Positions 47,163-58,200 of a DNA stretch of 64,000 bases are shown here, in pieces. This DNA comes from Hirudinaria manillensis (Eukaryota; Annelida; Clitellata; Hirudinida; Hirudinidae). The stretch spans positions 5,586,535 through 5,650,534 of the forward strand of contig CM067533.1 in NCBI GenBank assembly GCA_034509925.1. Reading direction: 5' to 3'. The notes under the pieces are model-generated. The model saw only the letters and a program-made list of their open reading frames with translations. It was not told the origin of the DNA and ran no database searches. Both the position numbers and the translations under genes were made by a program. How positions within the stretch are numbered: position 1 is the first letter of the stretch; every line of letters starts with the position of its first letter.

Positions 47163-49261
47163 CTGTTTAAACCAATGAATACCTATTTTGACAGGTTAGT
47201 GAGGAGTCAACTCAGAAGAGAGGGACAGGTTCTGGGGTCACCAAGTCCTAGAAAAACGATGTTATTCTTTATGAGTACTTTTATAATTATAAAGTAATCT
47301 ACAGGAAATGCAATTTAATTTTAAGTCATGAAACCTTAGTGACATTTTGTTACTTTAAATTGACTTCGTGATTTTCAAGAGGCAAAAACAAATTAGATTT
47401 TTGAAATATTTGGCAAATTCAAAACAAAATGCCGATATTCACACATCAATCATAAATTAGAAGTTGATCAAGAATCATTGGTGTATAGATGCATTGACTA
47501 TTTATGTATCAGCCACTTTATAGCCATGATCATTTTTATAATTGAATAATATGGCAGTTCAATGGGATGCTCCTTATGAAGCACAGCAGCTGAAAATGGC
47601 ATCAGAGACATAATAGGCTGGCATGTTATTCCATAGGTACAACACTTAATTACCATACAAAGTCCACAAGCACTGTGAGATGCTGGCTGTAAGACCAATA
47701 TATGGGCACAAATTAACAACAAATTGCTTTAATAATTAACAACTGATAGAAATATTACTTATTAAAAGCAGCTGACTTAATGTGAAGATAAAGCTGTTGT
47801 AAAAAGAAATGAAAAATAATGTTATAAATGACCAACAATCCATCCAATGCAAACAGAGATGAAGGAAGTAAACTTAAAGAAAATTAATTTTGTTAGCTTG
47901 TGATACAGTCTGAAAATTAATTAATTAAGGAAAAAACTGCACTACATTTAACAATTTTGACAAATCAAAACAAAATCTTTGGCAAAAGTGGCTAGCTAGC
48001 AACATTCAAACTTCTGGAAAAAATCAATCATAAGTGAAAAGAATGCTAATCAATGTTCCCTAAAACTAATCTTAGTGCTCCAGATCAACTTAGTTCTAAA
48101 TATTTCAAACGTGCTCTAAGCGTTAAATATGAAACCAGACAGGCATCTGTCAATATTTTCATGAAATGAAATCAAGACAAGTAGACAGCCTTTTGAAATA
48201 TGTTTAATTATTTAAATGTTAAAGCTTGTCTTAAGATTAATTTCGTGTTGATGCCATGTCCACAAAGCTCAAGCGATTTAAGCTTTGGATTTAAATAATT
48301 TTCAATTCGTATATTCTAATTGATACACCAGTCCAAAAATATTCCCGTCAAATGCAATAATGTCTAGTAAAAGGCGTCTAACAACATTTGATGGCTGCAT
48401 TAATAGTAAACACATATATGATGGCGGTCTACAAATTTAATAAGCAATATGTTCGCTTGAAGTCACTCATGTTTCGAAGCAACTTAATTATTATACAAAA
48501 AAATATCTCACTTTCGGCAAGCAAATGTATACAGAAAAATCACTCCGACAACCACCAGCGAGAATAATTTAGAGGAAAATATAATGCCCACGTTAGAATA
48601 TGTGTCAAAACAAGCGCACCATGGTATATTATTTAATAGTGTGCGGAAATTAAAGTTATATATATTTTCAGTGTAAACTCACAACAATTAAAATATAAAA
48701 TTTATATCAACAAGTAAGTGATAAATTGGGAAAGGAATACATTCTTTCCCAGACGTTGGTGAAGATATGGGTATCATTCAACAAAATTGTCATTCCAGCA
48801 TATAGAAAAGTCGTTTGAACTTAGAAATAAGTGGTAGAATTGCGTAACTTGTGAAGCTAGTAAACCACCAGCATTGCTAGTATGATGCAATATTGATGTT
48901 TGCGTAACACTCTGAAAATTCGAGTACTTTCCGCTATCCATATTATGATGAACAATTTTATTCAAAAGGAAAGAAAAATTGTTGGACTTTATTCGGAATG
49001 ATGTCCTTCTTTCTTGCCTTGAAGCGCAAATCATCTAAATCAGTTAATTAAAGGTATATTTTCTACACCAGTTTAGTTAAGTAAAGATACATTAATAAAC
49101 AGCAGCACTCATTAAGAGGCGATTCGGGTATAACTAATTATTACGCAACGGAAGTTAGCAATTATCCTTCTTTGACTAATGATCCCTCTCACTCGTCAAC
49201 CTTACATGCAAAAATTTGAGCTTGAGGACAAAAAAATTGACTTTGTGAGCTTTTGTGATTT
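47163..49261. other. Probable upstream introns of the Ser/Asn-rich gene
   Basis: Apart from the candidate micro-exon at 47654-47686, I see no supported exon. An 86-codon minus-strand frame at 48774-49034 is open but lacks a good donor. The copia element is inserted just to the right. Confidence 0.35.
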
Positions 49262-49266
49262 ATACT

Positions 49267-49431
49267 TGTTGAAATAAACCTCAAATATATCGAATTCAAA
49301 GTCCAACTACACCAGACCATCTTTATTCACAGGAAGAAGAAGCGAAACAAAGGAGAGCGGAACCAAAAACCATTAATATAATAATTCAAACTATTTTAAC
49401 AAAACAAGTTTTTAAGCATAAAAACTCAACA
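49267..49431 (-). repeat. 3' LTR of the copia element (165 bp)
   Basis: Identical to the LTR at 53480-53644, with TG...CA ends. Because the element is on the minus strand, this is its 3' LTR. Confidence 0.96.
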
Positions 49432-49462
49432 CCTTCTCATTTTGTTAAAATCCACCGAATTA

Positions 49463-52400
49463 TTATTTAAGTCCCATTCTGTCCTTCAGCATGTTCAGCC
49501 TCTCTTCACTAACTGGTTTTGTCAATATGTCTGCAATCTGAAATTCTGATGAGACTCTTTTGACACACACATCGCCTTCAGTGACTTTTTCTCTGACGAA
49601 AAAATGTCTTGTCTTGATGTGTTTGGTTCTTTTGTGATATTCTGGATTCTCAGCTAGTTTAATTGCAGCTTCGTTATCAACGTAAATTTCTGGTTTATTA
49701 GAATATCCAGTAATGTCCTCTAACAATCTTTTCAACCAAATTGCTTCTCTAGTAGCTTCACTTGCAGCAACTACTTCTGCTTCAGTCGTTGATATGGCTA
49801 CTGATGTTTGTCTTTGACTAAGCCAACTGATAGCACCTCCAGAATAAATACAAACAACACCCGACGTAGATCTTCCCGTGGTAGTGTCTCCTCCATGATC
49901 AGCATCACTATAGCATATCAAAGTATTTTCGTTCGTTCTAGAACTGCTGTAAATAATACCAATATCTCTGGTACCCTGAAGATATCTAAATATCCTCTTA
50001 ACCTTTACAACATCATCTCTAGTTGGGTTTTCTAGGTTTCTAGAAACAATACTAACTGCATACGCTATGTCAGGTCTTGTACTTGTCATCAGGTACATTA
50101 ATGCGCCTACCGCTGATCTGTATGGAAATTTGATCTCGTTTTGATCATCACGGACATCATCTGCCTTCTCAGATTTGATAATGGGTGTTGGACATGGGCG
50201 ACATTTGTCCATTCCAAATTTCTCTAGAATCTTTTGAGTAAAGTTTCTCTGAGTGATTTTTATTGAGCCATCAGATTGTTTGTTGATTTCAATTCCAAGA
50301 AAGAATGTAGCTGGTTTAGCAACAATTTTGAATTCTTTCTCTAATTTCTGCTTGAAATCTCTAAGATCTGATTCTGATGTGGCTGCAACGATTCCATCGT
50401 CGACATACAAAGCAACTAAAATTTTGCTATGCTTTTTCTTTTGAATGAAAAGACAAGGATCTGCATCACTTTTCACAAAACCAAGATTCAACAAAAAATT
50501 TCCAAAACGTTTGTTCCAACATCTTGGAGCCTGCTTTAGTCCATACAAACTTCTTTTGAGTTTGCATACCTTTTTAGAACCATCATCAAATCCTTCTGGT
50601 TGTTGCATGTAAATGTCTTCATCAAGTTCTCCATATAAAAATGCTGTGGATACATCAAACTGCATCATTGACATTCCTTCTGCAGCTACAACACTTAATA
50701 AAGTTCTAATTGTACCACTTTTAGCAACTGGACTAAATGTTTCAAAATAATCCTTTCCTTTTTTCTGATGAAAACCTTTAACAACCAATCGTGCTTTGTG
50801 ACGTTCTATTTGACCTTCAGAGTCGTACTTAGTCTTGTAGACCCACTTACATGGCAAGATTTTTGTTCTTTCAGGTAAATCAACCAGTTCCCAGGTTTTG
50901 TTTTCTCTTAGAGAGTTCATCTCATTTTTCATTGCATCAATCCATTCTTTTCTTCTATCAGAACTTATTGCATCATCATAAGATTCTGGCTCTTCAACAT
51001 TCAATGCTTCATTCAGACAAACATAGTCATCAAATCGTTTTGGCTTCATGATCTGATTTCTATCTCTCAATTTTCTTGGACTGATTTGAACTTCTTCAAT
51101 TGTTTCTTTTTCACTTGAACATTCATCAGGTGATTTCAAGAAATTCAAATTGATAGCATTGGATGAAGACGTTATTATTTCATTGTTAGCATTGGAGGAG
51201 GACGGTATCATGTTCTCATTGATAGTATTAGAGGAAGATGGTGTCATTCTTTCATCAAACACAACATCTCTCGATCTAATTGTCTTGCTTGGTGCAACAT
51301 GTATCCGATATCCATCATCTCCTTCATATCCAACTAATATTCCTTTAACAGCTTTACTTTCAATCTTTGTTCTTAGCTGATTAGGAGTGTGAATATAAGC
51401 TTTTGAACCAATTATTCTCAAATGCTTAATTCTTGGTTTTCTTTTGTACCAAATTTCATAAGGTGATTTTCCTTCTATGGAGGAAGGTCCCGTTCTATTC
51501 AAAACATAAGCAGCAGTATTTATTAATTCTGCCCAAAGTTTCTGAGACAATTCTTCATGAGCTAATCTCATTGCTCTGGCTGCTTCAACCAGTGTTCTAT
51601 TCTCTCGTTCACTACATCCATTCTGTTGAGGTGTGTAAGGCATTACCAAACGATGTCTGATTCCTTTCGTTTGTAAAATTTCCTTGACTTCATCATTATC
51701 AAACTCTCTGCCATTATCACTGAGGAGTTCTGATACTCTATGTCCTGAGTTTTTGATAAGTTCAAGTACTTGCCTCAACTTGCTTGGAACTTCTGACTTG
51801 TTTTTCAAAAAATAAACAAATCTGAACGAACTGTAATCGTCTTTAAATAGAACGAAATATTTAAAATTCGAATAAGATTCACAAAATGGACCACAAACAT
51901 CCGTGTGAATAATTTCGCCTGGTCTTGTTGCTTTTGGCCTTCTTCCAAATTGAAGTCTGTGTGCTTTACCGAAAACGCAACCTTCACAAAATTCGTCATC
52001 ATCATCAACAACATTAATTTTCAAATTATTCTTCAAAAATAATTTAACATGTTTCTTGTTTTGATGTGCGAATCTTTCATGATACAACTGGAGTTTTGAA
52101 CTGTCAACAACATTTGATTCTTCATGCTGTGGAAGAACAGTTTTAGCCAGTAATTTGAATAAGCCATTACCTTCTTCTCTTGATCCAATTAGCTTAATTG
52201 TGTTGTCTACTTTAAAACTGCATTTGTTGATGTTGGATGTAAAAACACTATTTTTTCTTCTTTCATGGGCAGAAAGCACAGAAAATAAGTTTTTCTTGAT
52301 TCTTGGAACATACCACACATCATTCAGTTCAAGTGGAACAACTTTATCATAAATGTTAGCTTCAAGTGTTACTTTGCCTTTTCCAATGACATCAAGAACA

Positions 52401-53386
52401 CTTCCATCTGCAACATGGAGCTTCTGTGGTTCAGAAAATTCATGATAATCTCTTAGAAAATCTTTTCTAAACGTTAAATGCCTTGTAGCTCCATTGTCTA
52501 CAAACCAAGAGTCTGTAAAGCTAGTCCAGTCAACTGCATTGACCTCAACTGCTAGAAGAGAAGAACCAGAAGAACTCACATTTGTCTTTAATTTTTCTTC
52601 TGCGATTCTCTTTTTGCAATCTTTCTTTAAATGTCCAACTTTGTTGCAATAGAAACATTTAACCTTGATTCTATTCTTTGAATGTTCTCCGTTTTCTGAG
52701 ACATTTTTCTTTTCAGGGAATGTTTTTCTATGATTTGCAACAAATGTTTGATCTTTGTTTAATATTTCCTTCTCAGACAATGATCTCTCATGACTACACA
52801 AATGAACAGTCAATGAGTCAATATTTCTCTGTTCTTTGTTTAACAGTTTCCAGCTTGATGAGAAAGAAAAATATTCACTTGGGAGAGTTTCCAAGACTTT
52901 ATAAATCAGCAACAAATCTTTATTTTCATCTTTATAAAGTTCTGCTGATAAATCTTTCCAAATGTTTTTAAGCTTGGTGACGTGAGTGGCCATGTCGTCT
53001 GCATCGTTCTTTTTGTAGCTGAAGAAACTCATGCACAAGTCGTATGCTTTGTCTTCTCTTGCAACTTCAAATAACGATTTCAATTCATTCCACATTTCAA
53101 ACGCACCAGTCATGTTTCGAACTTTTTCGTAAACTTCTTCTGTCATATTGCTCGACATTAAAATCAATGCGCTGCAATCAGCTTCCTTAAACTTTTTGCT
53201 CATTCGTTCAAACTCGGATCGTTGTTCTTCTGAAGCATCATCTACTGGCGTAGGTTTCTTAAAATTTCCTTCAATAATTTCAAGAGAATCTCCCAAACCT
53301 CTAAAGATGACGATCATCCTGCTTTTCCAATTCGACCAGTTCGATTTTCCTTCCAACGGTCTAATTTGAATTTTCGACAGATCCAT
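49463..53386 (-). CDS. Copia Gag-Pol polyprotein
   Basis: The frame from the ATG at 53386 encodes 1,307 residues; a few codons upstream are open but lack an ATG. Domains in order: Gag (about 1-230) with a zinc knuckle CFYCNKVGHLKKDC near 243; aspartic protease with WFVDNGATRHLT near 294; integrase with the zinc-binding YHERFAHQ...CEGC region (432-475), and catalytic Asp, Asp, Glu in HTDVCGPF, LSDNGREF and QQNGCSERENRT; reverse transcriptase with FDVSTAFLYGEL and the YVDD box near 993; RNase H with CYSDADHGGD and STTEAEVVAASEA. The Pol order PR-INT-RT-RH defines the Ty1/copia superfamily. Gag and Pol share one frame, as in Drosophila copia, which makes excess Gag by splicing. I see no disabling change. 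Confidence 0.97.
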   Translation of the reverse strand: MDLSKIQIRPLEGKSNWSNWKSRMIVIFRGLGDSLEIIEGNFKKPTPVDDASEEQRSEFERMSKKFKEADCSALILMSSNMTEEVYEKVRNMTGAFEMWNELKSLFEVAREDKAYDLCMSFFSYKKNDADDMATHVTKLKNIWKDLSAELYKDENKDLLLIYKVLETLPSEYFSFSSSWKLLNKEQRNIDSLTVHLCSHERSLSEKEILNKDQTFVANHRKTFPEKKNVSENGEHSKNRIKVKCFYCNKVGHLKKDCKKRIAEEKLKTNVSSSGSSLLAVEVNAVDWTSFTDSWFVDNGATRHLTFRKDFLRDYHEFSEPQKLHVADGSVLDVIGKGKVTLEANIYDKVVPLELNDVWYVPRIKKNLFSVLSAHERRKNSVFTSNINKCSFKVDNTIKLIGSREEGNGLFKLLAKTVLPQHEESNVVDSSKLQLYHERFAHQNKKHVKLFLKNNLKINVVDDDDEFCEGCVFGKAHRLQFGRRPKATRPGEIIHTDVCGPFCESYSNFKYFVLFKDDYSSFRFVYFLKNKSEVPSKLRQVLELIKNSGHRVSELLSDNGREFDNDEVKEILQTKGIRHRLVMPYTPQQNGCSERENRTLVEAARAMRLAHEELSQKLWAELINTAAYVLNRTGPSSIEGKSPYEIWYKRKPRIKHLRIIGSKAYIHTPNQLRTKIESKAVKGILVGYEGDDGYRIHVAPSKTIRSRDVVFDERMTPSSSNTINENMIPSSSNANNEIITSSSNAINLNFLKSPDECSSEKETIEEVQISPRKLRDRNQIMKPKRFDDYVCLNEALNVEEPESYDDAISSDRRKEWIDAMKNEMNSLRENKTWELVDLPERTKILPCKWVYKTKYDSEGQIERHKARLVVKGFHQKKGKDYFETFSPVAKSGTIRTLLSVVAAEGMSMMQFDVSTAFLYGELDEDIYMQQPEGFDDGSKKVCKLKRSLYGLKQAPRCWNKRFGNFLLNLGFVKSDADPCLFIQKKKHSKILVALYVDDGIVAATSESDLRDFKQKLEKEFKIVAKPATFFLGIEINKQSDGSIKITQRNFTQKILEKFGMDKCRPCPTPIIKSEKADDVRDDQNEIKFPYRSAVGALMYLMTSTRPDIAYAVSIVSRNLENPTRDDVVKVKRIFRYLQGTRDIGIIYSSSRTNENTLICYSDADHGGDTTTGRSTSGVVCIYSGGAISWLSQRQTSVAISTTEAEVVAASEATREAIWLKRLLEDITGYSNKPEIYVDNEAAIKLAENPEYHKRTKHIKTRHFFVREKVTEGDVCVKRVSSEFQIADILTKPVSEERLNMLKDRMGLK

Positions 53387-53465
53387 TTTCGCAAACAAGT
53401 TTTGTAAGCCGCAAAAAAAACAATAAAAACGATCTAGCAGTGAACAGATTTATTTGAAGCCTATT

Positions 53466-53479
53466 CTGGGCCCATAACC
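53466..53479 (-). other. Primer-binding site of the copia element
   Basis: On the element strand the 14 bases GGTTATGGGCCCAG abut the 5' LTR. The plus strand, ctgggcccataacc, equals the anticodon stem-loop of initiator methionine tRNA, so the primer is an internal tRNA fragment rather than the tRNA 3' end, as established for Drosophila copia. Confidence 0.8.
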
Positions 53480-53644
53480 TGTTGAAATAAACCTCAAATA
53501 TATCGAATTCAAAGTCCAACTACACCAGACCATCTTTATTCACAGGAAGAAGAAGCGAAACAAAGGAGAGCGGAACCAAAAACCATTAATATAATAATTC
53601 AAACTATTTTAACAAAACAAGTTTTTAAGCATAAAAACTCAACA
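53480..53644 (-). repeat. 5' LTR of the copia element (165 bp)
   Basis: Identical to the LTR at 49267-49431; followed outside by the target duplication atact. It should carry the element's promoter. Confidence 0.96.
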
Positions 53645-53649
53645 ATACT

Positions 53650-55222
53650 TAATTGTATAATTTTCCAACGATATTTTAAGTAAGCTTTATACACCGTTTT
53701 ATTGTTGAAACGCTGTTCTACATAAATGGAATTATCTGATGTTCTTGCTGACAAATTGTCCAATAGCCATAATTCCGATTAGGGAGGTTGCTGCCTTCAT
53801 TGTGAATCAAGGTTGTAGCAGAATATCTGTTCGTCGTGCTTTCCTTCGCCACAATTTCATTACTTTAAAATGTTAGTTTTGGTCATTAAGATCATCCAAA
53901 GGACATGCATCAACATCCGGTCGATTAGTAATCCGGCCTAGAGTGCCTTCTCTGAAAACCTCTAAAACGACCCATTGCAAAAAAAGTTGAATGTTGGATA
54001 AGTAATATGAAAAAGGCAAATCATAGGCGGGGGTCTTTAGTACCTAATTTACTCATACCCTAACTCAATCCTATCCAAACCCTACACTACTTTCCGAACT
54101 CTGGAAATCCATGGCAAATCGATAAAACTTGTGCCTGTGAGTTGTCTTTTACCCGCGAAGAAGTTACCAAGAAGTTTGCCGACCTCCTTAGGCACTGTCG
54201 ATCTACTCAATTAATACGTGTTTGCCATGATTGCCAGTCTCAAGGGTCAAATCAATTCTTTCTGCACGACACATCCACATCAGCGAATTGCTAACAAATT
54301 ACGACCTCATGTCAAGAATCCCAAGATTGACCTCAAAGTTCTCTCTGCTGATGCCAAGAGATTCAATTGCCGCTTTCAGATCTACAATTTAAGGACACAG
54401 AAGCTCTGTGTCGAAAGATATAATAAAATAATAAAGACTTTTTCTTATTTGTTTGGCAGTTTATTTTGGCTAAAGTAAGTAACGCCACACGATCTGCTGC
54501 TATTTCATCGTTCTTCGCCATTCCTTACCGTTTAGCATTTACATTGTGCATAGTTTAATTTAAAATGTAAGCTGAATAGAATTAACAACATCCGGACATC
54601 ATTAAAACGTTGTGAAATAAATGTAATTACGCTTCTTTATTACCCGATAACCTCCCCATAGTGATTGGCCACCAAAACATGTTGTTATCCACTGGATAAT
54701 ACCTAATCAAGCAGACACCAAATTTAAATTTTAAGTTTACTTGGAAACACCATCAACGAATTTGCGTTATTTGTGTTTTTTATTTGATACAAAATTATAA
54801 TGTATTAACTCAAATTCATTGCACATTCACAACATGACGTGCATCTAAATTTAAAAATTAAGAACATTCAACAATCTGGTTCCAAGGCACTCGATTCAAC
54901 TCTGCAAGAAACTAAAGTTATGTTGATCATGAAAGCAGATTGAAGATAGTTGAGCAGTTGTTCTCTCTAAAGTTAATAATTTTAATTAAGACAGACATTT
55001 AAAAAAATTATTAATGAATAAATTAAAGAAAAATGAAAATTTATTTAAAGAAAAAAATAAAACAGAAGCCACGAAAGTCCCGATTGCATGGAATTTATAA
55101 AAAGAATAAAAAAGTGAATCTAGAAATTGAAAGAGCACGGTATTGTTGGATCCCCGGGTTATTACAGTATGGTGCTTGTTACAAGGTGATTCAGCAAACA
55201 CTCAGTTATTTATTCATTCAGG
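53650..55222. other. Intergenic region between the copia element and the spectraplakin 3' end
   Basis: A coding-like stretch at about 54140-54440 reads TREEVTKKFADLLRHC and, after a frame change, RIANKLRPHVKNPKID and KRFNCRFQIYN. It is interrupted and unrecognised, and may be a gene relic. No other feature is supported. The spectraplakin 3' UTR should occupy the right-hand side. Confidence 0.35.
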
Positions 55223-58200
55223 TTACATTGGATCAGGTGTACTAGTTTCACTTCTACTGGTCCTTGATGGCTCTAAATATCAGAAGGTAACAAAAATAAC
55301 AGGTAACAATTTATTAACAGTTATATGCATTAAACAAGCATATTAAAATTAAAAACTGCTATTAAATTTTAAATTTAAATTTAAAACTCCAGCACTCGAT
55401 GAACTTACGGTGTCGTTTTTGGATTACTTCTTGATCTAGATCCGATGTAGAAACATGCCTCTGCAAAGCAACATTGAGACAATTCACATATACAACATAT
55501 ACAACATTGAGACAATTCGCATATACAACATATACAACATTGAGACAATTCACATATACAACATATACGACATTGAGACAATTCACATATACAACATATA
55601 CGACATTGAGACAATTCACATATACAACATATATGACATTGAGACATTGAGACAATTCACTCAAGAAACTACTCAGTCTATAAATAATTTAATCAAAAGC
55701 TAATGAACGAACAGCCATCATTACAAGACAAATTAGAACCCATTGGCTCATAGAAAGAAAAGGAAGAATTGAGTTGAAAACTTAGAAGTTTAAACCGAGT
55801 AAATTGGCTGTCGCAAGTGAAAGCCATGCTCGAACTCACGAAACATGAAACTTACATGTGAACTCACAACGTGTGGACCACTGAAATGCGGTGACTTGGG
55901 TTTGAACGGAGCCATGGCCTGGCTGACCCCTTCAGCCAGCACAAACTTCTCCCTACAATCAGCTGAAACTTTTTTCTTTGCTGAAATAGAATTTGCAAAT
56001 TTATAAAAAAATTATATATATATATACGTAATAATAACATTAATAGTAACATTAAACTCATTCGATATCTTAACATCCGGCAATGGAACGTAGGAAATGT
56101 TTGCTACTATAAATATTAAGTAAGTAAATAAATAAATAAAGTAAAAATATACAAAAACAAGGCTCACCTCTGCACGGATCGTTTTTGAGTAGAAACTCCT
56201 CAAGAGTGAGCCACCCACCTCCGACTCTCACCATCACACAACTCCTCTGTATTCGGACCAACCTCAATTTTTCAGATAATCCAAACTGCCAATGAAGACG
56301 AAGACAATATTATTTTATGAATTAAACTCCTAATAAAATGTTATTCCATTAAAAACAAATTCTGAACATAAACCTTGTATTTCCCTTCAGAATGTTTCAC
56401 AATCAAATATTTTCGCTGGCAACAACACCTTTGAGACAACCTTTGAATCTCGTTTTTGATTTTCACCGTGTCGCTCTGAAATGGTTTCACAAAAACCGAG
56501 TGCTTAAATTCAAGAGTGGAATTTTAATCAAATGAAAATAACAACAATAAGAAGAAGAAGAAAAAGAAGAAGAAGAATATATATTAATTTATATTAATCT
56601 TCATTTTTTAAATGATGAAATATAAAATCAAGGAAAGGAAGGAAAAATAACAATAAAATTTAATAAAAATTAAATAGTAATAATAATAATAATAATAACA
56701 ATAAAAAATAATAATACATCATCAATATCAACTGCCTATGAAATACCTCTTGAACGACAGAACTTTGAAGGTTGGATGCAAATTGTTTGTAATCTATGAA
56801 TCCATCATCTTCAAACAAATCTGCCACAATCTCAACCTCCACTGCTGATGTTGCAAAGTCTGGCAATCAATTAATTAATTAATTAATTGCCAGCATTTGG
56901 TTGTCATAGGAAAGGTTAACTATGGTTAACTGTGAATGTATTATTGTTATTATTATTGTTGTTATTATTATTATTATTATTGTGAATGATATTGATCACA
57001 TTATAATATGACTATGTCTAATATGACTATTTTATAATAATATTGTGTTATTCATTGTGTAATATCACTGACAAATTGAATATTTTTAATTAAAATAAAA
57101 ATCATTTAAAATAACTAAATTTAATGAGACTTAACTTAACATAATAACTTAATTGTTACATAAGAACAGGTAATGAAACTGAAACATTATCCTGATCCTT
57201 GGAAAATCCGAACTTACTGGAATTCAAAACCCCTTGAACGAAATCACTCCTTTTGATTTTCCCCGATATCTTCCTATCGTACTTTCTAAACAAATTGATG
57301 ACCCTCGAGAAGTTATTATTCATCCCCTTGTAGAACTTTTCCATCCATTCATCCGGATCAAAGTTTTTCAATTGTTCCCTCTTTATCAAAAATTTAAAAA
57401 AAATCAGGAAATGCATCATAAAATTGTTAAAAAATAAATTGTCAATAACAATTCCAATAAAAACGTTTGGAACTAATAATGAGATTAATTATTAATGAGG
57501 TTAATCGATGTCGACCAATCACACGAATGCAATGTCCAATCTAGTTCTCGTTAACCTTGTTCAGACTATCGCTGGCATCCTGTAGTTTCCTTCTTCTGTC
57601 CATCATCAACACCCAGACTTGTTTCCACTTGTCGTTCAAGAAACTCACCCGTTCGTTCTTAAATTTCCTCTCCGGTGTTCTCCTCCCTTCGCGCCTGAGG
57701 AAAAGAAACACGAATTAAACACGAATTATTTGCAATAATTCATAAATGGCTGTCAATTAATTCTTCATCCACAACTTTATGAGAAATCCTCTGACATGCA
57801 AAATAGCATATATACGTGTACTCCAGAAAACTTTCTGTACATTCTTTTATTTGATCCCATTGTTGAACAATTATTGAACTTAGTAATTAGGTAATTAAAC
57901 ACTTAATTACTTTGAAGCTTCCCTTTTCCAAACAGAGGTACTTCCTCCCTGTATTCTTCCGTTCTTCATCAATTTATCGAATGTCGTCTGCTTCCCTTGT
58001 AATTCGGCTTCCAAGAGCTTCAAGGACAAAAATGCAAGATTCACAGACAATGCAAAGAATGCAACAACAACAACAACAACTTCAGTTCAATGTATTCAAT
58101 AAAGTAAATATTAAATAAATTAATCCTAGCAATTCCAGAAGTTATTAACACTGAGTTTATTAATCACAGATTATGTGTTAAAAGGTCATAACAAAATAAA

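Larger units (their letters stand above)
49267..53644 (-). mobile_element. Complete Ty1/copia LTR retrotransposon
   Basis: The element is 4,378 bp, oriented on the minus strand. It has two 165-bp LTRs that I find identical base for base, each starting TGTTGA and ending TCAACA, and one uninterrupted Gag-Pol frame. It is flanked by a 5-bp target-site duplication, atact, at 49262-49266 and 53645-53649. A primer-binding site lies directly inside the 5' LTR, and a purine-rich AAAATGAGAAGGTG stretch lies directly inside the 3' LTR (49432-49445 on plus). Everything needed for transposition appears present, so the insertion is recent and the element may be active. Confidence 0.97.

Noticed and set aside
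49808..53369. Many plus-strand frames of 60-100 codons across the copia element
   Set aside because: They are antisense shadows of the intact Gag-Pol frame.
55362..55703. 100-codon and 82-codon frames of repeated Cys-Leu-Asn-Val or Ile-Glu-Thr-Ile
   Set aside because: They are produced by the 33-bp minisatellite, whose period is divisible by three.
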